NCBI GenBank assembly: GCA_021769135.1
Contig: JAETTM010000037.1
Span: 1-40,649, forward strand
Direction: 5' to 3'
Source of the DNA: Lachnospiraceae bacterium
GTDB taxonomy: Bacteria; Bacillota; Clostridia; Lachnospirales; Lachnospiraceae
DNA: 40,649 nucleotides
Notes under the pieces: generated by a model
What the model was told of the DNA's origin: nothing
Databases searched by the model: none
The model's input: the letters and a program-made list of their open reading frames with translations, nothing else
Made by a program: the position numbers and the translations under genes
Shown: in pieces, positions 7,891-16,174 of the stretch
Layout: each line of letters begins with the position of its first letter
How positions within the stretch are numbered: position 1 is the first letter of the stretch

Positions 7891-9099
7891 ATGGTTATTG
7901 ATATGAGAAAAGTGATGATAGTGGATGACGAGATGCTGGCCCGGAAAATGCTCAGGGAAAGCATCCTTTGGGAAGAATACGGATATACAGTGGCCTGGGA
8001 AGCTAAAAACGGCAAAGAAGGGCTGGAAAAGGCAATAAAATACCGGCCGGATGTCATTTTTGCGGATATTAAGATGCCGGTGATGGATGGGCTGGAAATG
8101 GTAAAGCAGTTAAATGCCCTTGGCAATGACAGCAAAAAGGTCCTGCTCACCTGTTACGAAGATTTTGATTATGTGCGGGATGCCATGAGGTATGGCGCTG
8201 TGGATTATCTGACAAAGCATACTTTTGAGCCGGAGGATTTGATATCCCTGCTAAAAAAAATAGACAGGCAGATGCGGAAGGAAGAGGCACAGCAGGAGGG
8301 GATAAATATATTGAAGGATGATGTGCTGAACAAAGTGATGGAGTCCTCCCTGACCCAGGAAGATATACAAAGGTATGTGGAAATGGGCATTTTGCCCGCT
8401 GCAAGGCCTCGGTATCTGGTGCTTTGCTTTAAAGTGCCCAGAGATTTGGAAGATGAGAAATGCCGCTATTTTGAAGAGGGGCTGAAAGAAATCCTTAAAG
8501 GCAGGGTGGACGGGAGAGCCATAACGGATGTCTATACCTCCCGGAGCAGGGAAAAGGAAATTTACTCCATATTGCTTTGCGGTGAAGAAAGCAGCGCCGC
8601 AGAGATAAAAGCCCGGATAAGGGAGGGGATTACCAGCCTTTATGAGAAAATGCAGGGCAAGGATATTTGCTGGCTGACAGGGATTACGTATCATATTTTC
8701 AACCAATGGAGCAACTTGGCGGAAGCATTGAAGGAAGTGAAGGATATTGTGCGGGTGGATGGGGAATATCTGAAGTGCTCCCCCAAGGTTATTATGGCGC
8801 TGGAATACATCAGGGAGCATTATTCCAAGCCCCTTAATTTGGAGGAGATTGCGGATTATGCGGGAATAAGCCGGGTATATTTAAGCCAGACATTCAAGAA
8901 AGAGATGGGGAAGAATATCTGGGATTACCTGGCGGAATACCGCCTGTCCAAAGCGAAGGAGTTATTGCTTGCCAGCAACCTGAAAGTATATGCCATAGCG
9001 GAACTGTGCGGGTTCGGCAGCCCCCAGTATTTTAATAAAATCTTTAAAAAAATGACCGGATTCAGCCCTTATCAGTTCAGGGATAATAAAATGCAATAA
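7891..9099 (+). CDS. YesN-like response regulator with AraC DNA-binding domain
   Basis: The 402-residue product has a receiver domain (KVMIVDDEMLARKML, phospho-acceptor D59 in VIFADIKMPVMDG, conserved Lys in VDYLTKH), a middle region of no recognised type, and a C-terminal AraC domain with two helix-turn-helix units (LEEIADYAGISRVYLSQTFK and IAELCGFGSPQYFNKIFKK). It is the expected partner of the preceding kinase and the likely activator of the ABC importer downstream. ATG 7891 is used; ATG 7903 in the same frame is an alternative, since the AAAAGGG upstream is very close to 7891 and rather far from 7903. Confidence 0.92.
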   Translation: MVIDMRKVMIVDDEMLARKMLRESILWEEYGYTVAWEAKNGKEGLEKAIKYRPDVIFADIKMPVMDGLEMVKQLNALGNDSKKVLLTCYEDFDYVRDAMRYGAVDYLTKHTFEPEDLISLLKKIDRQMRKEEAQQEGINILKDDVLNKVMESSLTQEDIQRYVEMGILPAARPRYLVLCFKVPRDLEDEKCRYFEEGLKEILKGRVDGRAITDVYTSRSREKEIYSILLCGEESSAAEIKARIREGITSLYEKMQGKDICWLTGITYHIFNQWSNLAEALKEVKDIVRVDGEYLKCSPKVIMALEYIREHYSKPLNLEEIADYAGISRVYLSQTFKKEMGKNIWDYLAEYRLSKAKELLLASNLKVYAIAELCGFGSPQYFNKIFKKMTGFSPYQFRDNKMQ

Positions 9100-9302
9100 A
9101 TCATAATGGAAGTTCTATATTTTCCTGTCCAAATTGCTATACTTTTCTTAATGGATTTGAATGGGGAAAGCAGCCTGGGCAACTTCCCCGGACGATGTTT
9201 TGTCCATTCGGATTCCAACGAACATGTAACCAACAAGTTTGTGCCTGCGCAGCATCCGCAAACTTGGGATATACAAAGGGCTGCGCAGAAACGAGGAAAA
9301 GT
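9100..9302 (+). other. Spacer/leader before the binding-protein gene
   Basis: About 200 bases without a convincing gene. A small hairpin, GGGGAA (9163-9168) with TTCCCC (9184-9189), is visible. TATACT occurs at 9138-9143 but no good -35 box stands at the right distance, as is common for promoters that need an AraC-type activator. Confidence 0.35.
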
Positions 9303-10715
9303 ATGAAGAAAAGATTAGCAATGATTTTGGCCGGAGCCTGCTTGGTGTCATTGTTGGGCGGGTGCGGAGGAAACGGAACTTCTGAAAATGCAGGAAGCCA
9401 GGAATCAGCTGGGGCACAGCAGGAAGAGGAAAAGCAGCCGCAGGAGGCGGCAGCGGAAGAAACGGAAGCCGGGGAAACAGGGAAAGATGCGGCAGAGAGC
9501 GCATCGGGCGAAACTGACGATTATTATATGGTGAACGGGAAGACGCCGGAAGAAGTGACAGGGAATATCCTTTTCTGGAGCTGGGATCCGAATTTCTTCG
9601 AGATGGTGGAGAAGATGAATACGATTTATCCCAATGTGACCTTTGATTTTGTCACGGTGGCATCCGCGGATGACTATATGCAGAAGCTGCAGGCAGCGCT
9701 GACCAGCGGCAGCGATGTGCCGGACATTCTGGCGATGGAAATCAATAACCTGGGAAGGTTTTACGATATGGGAATCTGCGATGATTTGGAGACCCATGGG
9801 ATAGACCCCAGCCTGCTTGTACCTTATCTGGAGGAAATGGGAAGGGATAATAACGGAACCTTTATCGGCATTCCCAATACGGCAGCGCCGGGCGGCCTTT
9901 ATTATAGAAGGGATATTGCAAAGGAATACCTGGGAACGGATGACCCGGATGAAATTACGGCTATGATAAAGGATTGGGATTCTTTTATCGAAACGGGAAA
10001 GAAAATCAAGGAAGCATCGGGCGGGGAAGTGAGCATGATTCCCGGAATCGATACTTTGGTTCAGCCGTTGGTAAACCAGACCGGGCTTAGATGGCGCGAC
10101 GGAAATAAACTGACGGTACAGGAGAATTTTACGGATGTTATCGCTTTGATGCAGAAGATAAAAGATGCGGATATCGACGCGGGGCTGGATGTATGGACGC
10201 CTGCATGGAATGCGTCTTTTGCACAGGGAAATGTATTCTGCTGTCCGGGTTCGTGCTGGTTCCAGAGCTATGTCATCGAGCCCAATGATCCGGAAGGGGC
10301 CGGAAACTGGGGCGTAGCGGAAGTTCCCGGCGGCTATTACAACTGGGGCGGCATCTGGTGGGGGATGTATAACCAGAGCGAGAATAAAGACGCGGTGGCT
10401 GCATGGATGAAATATGAGCTTACAGTGGAAGGCGCCCAGAACAAATATGATTTGATTCATTTTTATCCGGGGGTAAAAGCGGTATATGAAGATGATTATC
10501 TGAATAAGCCCAATGAATTTTACGGCGGACAGAACGTGACGGAGCTGTATTTGAAGGAAATGGATGAGATGACCGTTTTAAGGCCTATCGCTGACGATGC
10601 CCTGTTTTATAACAGCATGACATTTTTCGCGCAGTCTTTGGAAGGAACGCCGGAAGAGATAGCGGATAAAATTGAAGAGGATATTATTTCTTCCAACCCT
10701 CAATATGAAAAATAA
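9303..10715 (+). CDS. Sugar ABC transporter substrate-binding lipoprotein
   Basis: From ATG 9303 the product has 470 residues. It begins MKKRLAMILAGACLVSLLGG followed by the lipobox Cys (LGGC), then an acidic Gln/Glu/Ala-rich linker that lifts the domain off the membrane. The solute-binding fold begins near VTGNILFWSWDPNF and includes LTSGSDVPDILAMEINNLGR and NNGTFIGIPNTAAPGGLYYR, typical of family 1 binding proteins for oligosaccharides. Many Trp and Tyr residues near GGYYNWGGIWWGMY may stack on sugar rings. The frame is open upstream to 9195, but GAGGAAAAG just before 9303 and the signal peptide fix the start. The ligand cannot be named. Confidence 0.92.
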   Translation: MKKRLAMILAGACLVSLLGGCGGNGTSENAGSQESAGAQQEEEKQPQEAAAEETEAGETGKDAAESASGETDDYYMVNGKTPEEVTGNILFWSWDPNFFEMVEKMNTIYPNVTFDFVTVASADDYMQKLQAALTSGSDVPDILAMEINNLGRFYDMGICDDLETHGIDPSLLVPYLEEMGRDNNGTFIGIPNTAAPGGLYYRRDIAKEYLGTDDPDEITAMIKDWDSFIETGKKIKEASGGEVSMIPGIDTLVQPLVNQTGLRWRDGNKLTVQENFTDVIALMQKIKDADIDAGLDVWTPAWNASFAQGNVFCCPGSCWFQSYVIEPNDPEGAGNWGVAEVPGGYYNWGGIWWGMYNQSENKDAVAAWMKYELTVEGAQNKYDLIHFYPGVKAVYEDDYLNKPNEFYGGQNVTELYLKEMDEMTVLRPIADDALFYNSMTFFAQSLEGTPEEIADKIEEDIISSNPQYEK

Positions 10716-10780
10716 CGGCGGGAAAGGAAGAAGCAGCGTAACAGCGAATCTATAGGTGAAATTGCTGCGAAGAAGTGTTT

Positions 10781-10824
10781 GGGCTGCGGCATGAAATATT
10801 GTGGCAGCCCTTTCCGCTTTTTTG
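10781..10824 (+). terminator. Intercistronic hairpin with T-run
   Basis: GGGCTGC (10781-10787) pairs with GCAGCCC (10804-10810), followed by TTTCCGCTTTTTTGG. It sits between the binding-protein gene and the first permease. Such a structure usually lets the binding protein be made in excess by partial termination or by mRNA protection. Confidence 0.55.
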
Positions 10825-10844
10825 GCTGTTAGGAGGAATATTTG

Positions 10845-11729
10845 ATGAAGAGAAAAAAGGTATGTTGGCCTGCCGTATTTATTTCCCCTTTTTTTATTAT
10901 GTATGGAATTTTTAATTTGTTCCCAATCCTATTTAGCTTCTATATCAGCCTGACCAACTGGCAGGGGTATGGGCCTATGAATTATATAGGATTTAGCAAT
11001 TATACATCCTTGTTGAAGAACGGAGCCTTTTATAAGTCGGTGCTGAACAGTTTTATCATAGTGCTGGAAGCGATGATACCGATTCAGACGCTGGGGCTTA
11101 TTTTGGCTCTGCTGCTGAACTATGGAATCATTAAAATCGGGAAAAGTTATATACGGAATGCCATGTTTCTGCCCTATGTAACGGCCCCCATTGCCATCGG
11201 GCTGATTTTTGCAACGCTGTTCGACCAGAATTTCGGAGCGGTGAACATTTTTTTGAAAAGCGTAGGGTTAATCGGAGAAAATATCAATTGGCTTCATACG
11301 GAAAGCCTGGCAAAGCCTTTGGTGGCGTTGGTTACCATATGGCGCTATGTGGGATATACGGCGGTGATTTATCTGGCGGGATTGCAGGGAATATCCCGGG
11401 ATATTTACGAAGCGGCAAAGGTGGACGGGGCTTCCACGCCAAAGGCCGTCATCCATGTGATTCTCCCCATGCTGAAGCCTATTTTGATTTTTCAGGTGAC
11501 CAATGGGATTATAGGATGCCTGAAGATATTCGAAGAGCCGTATATGCTGTTCGGCGATTATAAAGGCGGCATTAACAATGCGGCCCAGACCATGAATATG
11601 AAATTCCTGGATACGGCTTTCAAGGCAGGGCAGAGCGGTTATGGGGCGGCTACGGGATATTTGATGTTTATTATTATTATGGTCTTTACCATGATATATT
11701 TTAGTATCGTGAACCGGGAAAATGACTGA
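10845..11729 (+). CDS. Sugar ABC transporter permease (MalF/UgpA type)
   Basis: The 294-residue membrane protein has six predicted helices and the EAA loop YEAAKVDGASTPKAVIHVIL, which contacts the ATPase. The N-terminal segment ending in FNLFPILFSFYISLTNWQG is typical of the MalF/UgpA side of carbohydrate importers. ATG 10845 has AGGAGGA at 10831-10837, so the TTG at 10842 is not the start. It partners with the second permease downstream and the lipoprotein upstream. No ATP-binding subunit is encoded nearby; importers of this class commonly use a shared MsmX-like ATPase located elsewhere. Confidence 0.92.
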   Translation: MKRKKVCWPAVFISPFFIMYGIFNLFPILFSFYISLTNWQGYGPMNYIGFSNYTSLLKNGAFYKSVLNSFIIVLEAMIPIQTLGLILALLLNYGIIKIGKSYIRNAMFLPYVTAPIAIGLIFATLFDQNFGAVNIFLKSVGLIGENINWLHTESLAKPLVALVTIWRYVGYTAVIYLAGLQGISRDIYEAAKVDGASTPKAVIHVILPMLKPILIFQVTNGIIGCLKIFEEPYMLFGDYKGGINNAAQTMNMKFLDTAFKAGQSGYGAATGYLMFIIIMVFTMIYFSIVNREND

Positions 11730-11792
11730 ACGGGCGTCAAAAGCCCCCGCCGCGAAATGCGTCTGACATTTTGCGCAAAAGTTGTGTGCATT

Positions 11793-11810
11793 CCGCAGTC
11801 CGGGCTGCGG
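11793..11810 (+). repeat. Small hairpin between the permease genes
   Basis: CCGCAG (11793-11798) pairs with CTGCGG (11805-11810) across a six-base loop. It lies in the 112-base spacer between the two permease genes. No T-run follows, so it is not a terminator; it may affect mRNA stability. Confidence 0.35.
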
Positions 11811-11841
11811 GGCAAAAGTGAAAGAAAGGCATGGTTTTAAT

Positions 11842-12672
11842 ATGATGAAAATGAATAAGACGAAATGGATTGACGGCCTGATTAATCTGCTGATAATTGT
11901 CATAGCGACAGTAAGCATTATCCCATTTTTGCTGATGTTTCTGATGGCAACCCAGGATAATCAGACGATTTTTGCCGGGAGAATTCTTACCCTGGGGCAT
12001 TCCCTGTCCACCAACTTTAAGACCATTGTGGAAGCGGAATATTTCCGGTCATTTTTGAACAGCCTTTTTGTATCCATTTCCAGCACGGCGCTGACAGTTT
12101 TCTTCGGCGCTATGGCCGGTTTTGGGTTTGCGAAGTATGACTTTAAACATAAGAAGCTGATTTTTCAGCTGGTAATATTGACGATGCTGGTTCCCATGGA
12201 AGTAGGGCTGGTGGCCTTTGTATGGGAAATGAGGGTGCTGCATTTATCGAAAACATTCCTGCCGCTGATACTGCCTAATATGGCAAATGCTTTCAGCGTG
12301 TTTTGGATGACCCAGTACATTAAAGACGCGTTCCCCTATGAATTGATAGAAAGCGGGAGAATCGACGGATGTACGGATATGGGAATCTTCCTCAGGATGG
12401 CGCTGCCCATTATAAAGCCGGCCATTTTTACCCTGTCCATAATTTCCTTCCTTCAATCATGGAACAATTATTTGCTGCCGATGATTATGATTAATGACCC
12501 TAAGAAATTTACGATACCCCTGGTCATCGCATCCATTGGGAATATGTTTGTGGCGGACTATGGGGCAAGGCTGCTGGCGGTGGCGGCGGGGATATTGCCG
12601 ATTATGATTGTATTTATAATATTTTCCAAACAGATTACGGAAGGGCTGGCTTCGGGGGCGGTGAAAGGATAA
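11842..12672 (+). CDS. Sugar ABC transporter permease (MalG/UgpE type)
   Basis: The 276-residue protein has six hydrophobic segments and the EAA loop YELIESGRIDGCTDMGIFLR followed by MALPIIKPAI, the MalG-side signature. A periplasmic-type loop and the helix GAMAGFGFAKYDFKHKKLI agree with this family. I chose ATG 11842 because conserved sequence starts at about MNKTKWIDG; ATG 11845 and 11851 are possible too. The frame is open from 11782, but that part is not conserved-looking. The stop at 12672 almost touches the stop of a gene remnant on the other strand, so the operon seems to end here. Confidence 0.92.
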   Translation: MMKMNKTKWIDGLINLLIIVIATVSIIPFLLMFLMATQDNQTIFAGRILTLGHSLSTNFKTIVEAEYFRSFLNSLFVSISSTALTVFFGAMAGFGFAKYDFKHKKLIFQLVILTMLVPMEVGLVAFVWEMRVLHLSKTFLPLILPNMANAFSVFWMTQYIKDAFPYELIESGRIDGCTDMGIFLRMALPIIKPAIFTLSIISFLQSWNNYLLPMIMINDPKKFTIPLVIASIGNMFVADYGARLLAVAAGILPIMIVFIIFSKQITEGLASGAVKG

Positions 12673-12673
12673 T

Positions 12674-12930
12674 TTAAGGCGCGGTGATGGAAAAAGTATC
12701 CGTTATCACAGGGATTTCCCTTCCCCATCCCTCCTCCGCTTCCGGCGGATAACAATAAAATATACACCATGTACCATTTTCTGTTTCATGCAGTTCGAGT
12801 TTATATATGAGCCCGTTTTCCTGTTTCATCAATTCTTCGCCTTCCGGCACATAACCGTCCAATATCTGTGCCATGGAATAATTGCTGTCAAAGTGGGTTA
12901 TCCAAATCCGGACATCTTTATTCCCGCGAG
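12674..12930 (-). pseudogene. 3' remnant of an unrecognised gene
   Basis: On the minus strand a plausible protein tail of about 85 residues ends at 12674. It includes DVRIWITHFDSNYSMAQIL, then YVPEGEELMKQENGLIYKL and a C-terminus PVITDTFSITAP. The frame stays open further right, but from about 12935 the DNA is a hairpin-rich segment and then recombinase sequence on the other strand, so the rest of the gene is missing. I do not recognise the family. It is probably the host gene truncated when the mobile DNA arrived. Its stop lies two bases from the permease stop. Confidence 0.45.
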
Positions 12931-12945
12931 CAATGAGCCAAGTGC

Positions 12946-13014
12946 CGTGCTTGCACGAGTATTTGGCGAATGCCGCGAGGGTCAAATACCCTGCTGCTTT
13001 GCAGCGGGGTATCC
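12946..13014. repeat. Hairpin-rich junction segment
   Basis: CGTGC/GCACG at about 12946-12957 makes a tight hairpin. A longer imperfect inverted repeat, ATACCCTGCTGC then TTT then GCAGCGGGGTAT, covers about 12988-13014. The segment lies exactly between the truncated minus-strand gene and the first recombinase fragment, so it may be an element end or recombination target. Confidence 0.4.
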
Positions 13015-13362
13015 CACGGTCCGGAACAAGCTGGTGATAGACGGGGACTCTGCGGCAGTGGTACGGCGCATCTTCGATATGACTTTGCAGGGTATGGGCA
13101 GTACCGCCATCGCCCGCAGACTGAACAGAGAGGGTGTCCTTACTCCCGGCGCATACTTCCGACAGAAAAATCCGGGGAGCGGACGGTTCCCCAAAGCCTC
13201 CGAAAAGAACGACTGGACAGCGGCCTCGGTGCTGAACATCCTCCACCAGTACGAGTACACCGGGGCGCTGGTGGGGCGCAAACGGTACAAGGCCAGTCTC
13301 CATGAAAAGCGGACAGTCCCGCAGGATAAGGCGGACTGGATCATCTATGAAGGGGCGCATGA
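13015..13362 (+). pseudogene. Large serine recombinase, central fragment (left half)
   Basis: The frame encodes VRNKLVIDGDSAAVVRRIFD, then MGSTAIARRLNREGVLTP, NDWTAASVLNILHQYEYTGA and DWIIYEGAHE. This is the Recombinase domain of large serine site-specific recombinases (TnpX/phage-integrase type), which cut DNA with an N-terminal serine. The catalytic N-terminal domain is missing: upstream sequence is unrelated. After GAHE at 13362 the reading frame enters unrelated DNA. The next expected residues (IISKADFDRVQEIIRQ) occur at 21710, about 8.35 kb away, on the same strand. The fragment cannot be active alone. Confidence 0.85.
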
Positions 13363-13423
13363 AATAAAACTCGCTTATTTGATACAAAAGGCAGGAACAG
13401 AATATTGTAGAAAGGGCAGAAAT

Positions 13424-13463
13424 AAAGGGCTTCCGGCACATTGAGCATGACCGGAAGCCCTTA
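13424..13463. terminator. Bidirectional rho-independent terminator
   Basis: GGGCTTCCGG (13427-13436) pairs with CCGGAAGCCC (13451-13460). The stem is flanked by AAA on the left and TTATTGTTTT on the right, so it can work in both directions. It lies between the recombinase fragment and the LysR gene. Confidence 0.65.
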
Positions 13464-13509
13464 TTGTTTTGTGGTAGTTTGCGTTTCTGCAAGAGGCAGG
13501 GATTGGAAG

Positions 13510-13562
13510 TGAACCCACCCCGTTGAAATTTGAACCCACCCTATCCGTAAATTTGAACCCCC
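13510..13562. repeat. Three short repeats, possible IS21-type end
   Basis: TGAACCCACCC occurs at 13510-13520 and 13531-13541, with TGAACCCCC at 13554-13562; the last two are each preceded by AAATT. Regularly spaced short repeats near a terminal are typical of IS21-family ends. No transposase gene remains here, so the assignment is tentative. Confidence 0.35.
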
Positions 13563-13657
13563 TTGAGGCAAAATCAAAAGGTTTGTATGTCTATGTAATA
13601 CTTGAGAAGCAACTGATATCAAAAGTCTTAGCGTAGGAAGGGTAAAAAATAAAATTT

Positions 13658-14542
13658 CTATTTGTGTGTATTTGTTTCCTGTAATTTCTGCAAGAACTTC
13701 TGTGCCGGTTTTGAAAATACCTGATATTTTTTCCAAATAATACCCATGTGTGCTTCAATCTTTGGTTTAAGCGGTCTGAAACACAAGTTGCTATCGCCTG
13801 AAACATTCACAAGTTTATCAAAACATATCGCATATCCCAATCCCTCGTCTACCATTAATGAACCGTTAAAAAGCAGACTGTAAGTAGCCGCAATATTCAG
13901 TTTCTCCTGTTCTGTATGAAAGAAATTATTTATTTCTGAATTTTGAAATGCCTGCCTTGAAATGATAAGAGGCTTATCCATTAAATCCTCTGCCGTTATA
14001 AATTCTTTCTTGGCAAGTTCTGCATCACGCCGCATTAGAACGCCCCAAGTATCTTTATAGTTAATCGGTATTGAGTCATATTTTGCAGTATCTATATGTC
14101 CGAAAACGATTCCAAAGTCAATAGTGCCACGGTCAATGGCTTCTGTAATCATCTCTTTGTCGCCGCTTACAATGTGAAAATGCAAAAGAGGATAGTCCTG
14201 CTGTATGGCGTTCATGGCTTTTATCAGGAAACGGTTTCCGTCCGTTTCACCTGCGCCGATTGTTATATTTCCGGCAAGGGTATCATCTGATGAAGTAATT
14301 TCTTCCTCTGTCTTTTTAACAAGTTCTGTAATTTCCTCCGCACGCTTGCGTAATATCATGCCCTCTTCTGTGAGGGTTATTTTTCTATTACCTCTAATAA
14401 ATAGCTGCTTACCAAGTTCATCTTCTAAATCTTTCAGTTGGCGTGACAAAGTAGGCTGTGAAAGGTGCAGAAATTCCGCTGCACCTGAAATGTTTTCCTC
14501 TCTTGCAACAGCTAAAAAGTATTGCAACACTCGAAATTCCAT
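13658..14542 (-). CDS. LysR-family transcriptional regulator
   Basis: The 294-residue protein begins MEFRVLQYFLAVAREENISG, then AAEFLHLSQPTLSRQLKDLE, the classic LysR helix-turn-helix, and continues with a substrate-binding-type effector domain (ITIGAGETDGNRFLIKA, DFGIVFGHIDT). It should activate or repress the divergent genes starting at 14693. I chose ATG at 14542 because the minus strand has AAGGAGG seven bases upstream; the frame is open for 18 more codons. A promoter of its own is present (TTGACA 14596-14591, TATACT 14572-14567, spacing 18). The gene appears intact, unlike several of its presumed targets. Confidence 0.92.
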   Translation of the reverse strand: MEFRVLQYFLAVAREENISGAAEFLHLSQPTLSRQLKDLEDELGKQLFIRGNRKITLTEEGMILRKRAEEITELVKKTEEEITSSDDTLAGNITIGAGETDGNRFLIKAMNAIQQDYPLLHFHIVSGDKEMITEAIDRGTIDFGIVFGHIDTAKYDSIPINYKDTWGVLMRRDAELAKKEFITAEDLMDKPLIISRQAFQNSEINNFFHTEQEKLNIAATYSLLFNGSLMVDEGLGYAICFDKLVNVSGDSNLCFRPLKPKIEAHMGIIWKKYQVFSKPAQKFLQKLQETNTHK

Positions 14543-14566
14543 AAAGATACCTCCTTGTATGCCCAT

Positions 14567-14652
14567 AGTATAGCACAAATTAAATATGCGTGTCAAGCAT
14601 GGGAATGTATTTGATATAAGTATTTGCTATTTTTAGTGACCGCAGATATAAT
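14567..14652. promoter_or_regulatory. Divergent promoter region of the LysR island
   Basis: Minus strand: TTGACA (14596-14591) and TATACT (14572-14567), spacing 18, for the regulator gene. Plus strand: TTGCTA (14624-14629) and TATAAT (14647-14652), spacing 17, for the operon beginning at 14693. LysR proteins typically bind between such back-to-back promoters. Confidence 0.65.
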
Positions 14653-14692
14653 AAAATTATCAGAAAAACACTTAGCGTAAGGAGCGTTCACG

Positions 14693-15889
14693 ATGAAAAA
14701 GAAATTAACGATTTTACTGGCGGCGTTATTTTTGATAACAGCCTTTGCCGGTTGTCACAGTAAAAATGAAGAAACACCGTCTACTCACAATGGCAATCAT
14801 GAAACATCCAACACACAGGGAGAGGAACAAACAAATGATATTATTTTATCGGAGGAAATTACAGAATTGACGGGCGGGTTGTCTGCTGTCAGATATACTG
14901 GGGATTACGGGTTTGATGAATTTTTGGCAGGGGGCGGCGCTTCATCGGATGCCGAGGTTGTTTCATTCTTAATGGAAAGCGGAGTAGCGGATTTTGGAAA
15001 TCTTCTGTTCGGCGGCAACCCATTTGGGTGTAGCACATTGTCCGTTAAAAATGCAGACGGCAATTCGCTGTTTGGCAGGAATTTTGACTAGAACACCTGC
15101 AACGCGATGGTGATACAAAGTCAGCCGGAGAATGGCTATCGTTCCATATCCACAGTCAATACAGATTTTATAAGCATGAGTGGAATCAGCCTTTCAGCAT
15201 TGCCCGATGAAATACAGGCGCTTGCCGGACTTTATGCACCCCTTGACGGACTGAATGAAATGGGGCTTGCCGTTTCTGTCAATATGATTCAGGACAGTGT
15301 AGCCATTGAACAGAATACAGATAAACCGGACATTACAACAACTACCGCTATTCGCTTGCTGCTTGATAAAGCCGCCAATGTAGAGGAAGCAATTGAACTG
15401 CTTGGTAGTTACGATATGCACGCTTCTTTTGGATATATGGTTCATTTTGCAATCGCTGACCGAACCGGCAACAGCATAGTTGTAGAATTAGTTGTTCGGT
15501 TTGGTGACGATGGCGATCCCTTTATCATGCACCTGTATGATAACGATACCGCCAAAGCAATCGGCCGCCATGTAGGAACAGCGGATTGGAGATTGCCGAT
15601 TTATAACTATGAGGGCTACGAGAATTGGGAAGTTATGCAGTATTACGATATTCCCAGTCGTTATGAAATCCCGTCAAATCCCGAAACCGTTACCGAGGAA
15701 GCTGCCGGAACCGTCTATTATTCCGAGCCGAACCGTATCGTTCTTTTCTATGGCGACGGAGAAGTAACGGGCGAATATACCCCGGTCGGATATTTCGACA
15801 ATACCGAGGAATTTCGCAGCGCAGTTGAAAACAACCCCGTATTGGAAGGGTGGGGCAATAAAATTGTTCATATCAGCAACGGAGAGTAA
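14693..15889 (+). pseudogene. Chimeric pseudogene: linear amide C-N hydrolase fused to cyclophilin-like domain, with in-frame TAG
   Basis: The 5' part encodes a lipoprotein signal (FLITAFAGC) and a linear amide C-N hydrolase (choloylglycine hydrolase) start, with the probable catalytic Cys in FGCSTLSVK and then GRNFD. The next codon, normally Trp in this family as I recall it, is TAG at 15089-15091. The frame then stays open to 15889. It continues as amide hydrolase (GLNEMGLAVSVNM, YMVHFAIADRTGNSIVVEL) until about 15490. There it changes to a segment resembling a cyclophilin-like fold (FIMHLYDNDTAKAI, NRIVLFYGDGEVTGEYTPVG). This suggests two genes joined by a deletion plus a nonsense mutation. 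The start has AAGGAG upstream. Confidence 0.7.
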
Positions 15890-15915
15890 ACTCTATATTA
15901 GAAAAGAGGATCATC

Positions 15916-16146
15916 ATGCGTAAAAATCAATCCAAAGAGGCTATCATTCAAAATTTGAAAGACGCAGGCTGTGATTCCGAAACCATTGAGAACTTTATGG
16001 CAGACCTGCAAAAAGGAAAAGAAGCAAATGGACTGAAACGGTTAGCCGTTCACAGGAAAAACCTGCTCGATTCCCTGCACCGGGAACAGAAATGTATCGA
16101 CTGCCTTGATTACCTTATCTATCAAATGAAAGAAGCCGAGAAATAA
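15916..16146 (+). CDS. Small conserved-looking protein of unknown function
   Basis: The 76-residue product begins MRKNQSKEAIIQNLKDAGCD and is mostly helical and charged, with QKCIDCLDYLIYQMKE near its end holding two Cys residues. I do not assign a domain. It has an AAGAGGA ribosome binding site and lies in the LysR-controlled gene row, 26 bases after the chimeric pseudogene and 28 before the DUF3737 gene, so it is probably co-transcribed. Proteins of this look are common next to flavodoxin-type genes in Clostridia, which is recollection rather than a search result. No signal peptide or membrane helix is visible. Confidence 0.7.
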   Translation: MRKNQSKEAIIQNLKDAGCDSETIENFMADLQKGKEANGLKRLAVHRKNLLDSLHREQKCIDCLDYLIYQMKEAEK

Positions 16147-16174
16147 AAACATTAACTGAAAGGAGTACATTGCT

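Noticed and set aside
7329-8150. 273-codon minus-strand frame over the kinase and regulator junction
   Set aside because: It is antisense to two clearly coding domains and has no recognisable protein pattern.
9106-9306. 66-codon frame before the binding-protein gene
   Set aside because: No well-placed ribosome binding site, and it overlaps the true start of the lipoprotein gene.
9405-10460. 351-codon minus-strand frame over the binding-protein gene
   Set aside because: Long only because the opposite strand is strongly coding and GC-rich; Ile/His/Arg-rich composition and no domain.
12944-13492. 5' extension of the minus-strand remnant across the recombinase fragment
   Set aside because: The recombinase frame on the plus strand explains this stretch, so only the part left of about 12930 is kept.
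15089-15091. TAG read as pyrrolysine
   Set aside because: The family has Trp at this position as far as I recall, and no pyrrolysine genes are in the window; a simple nonsense mutation is more likely.
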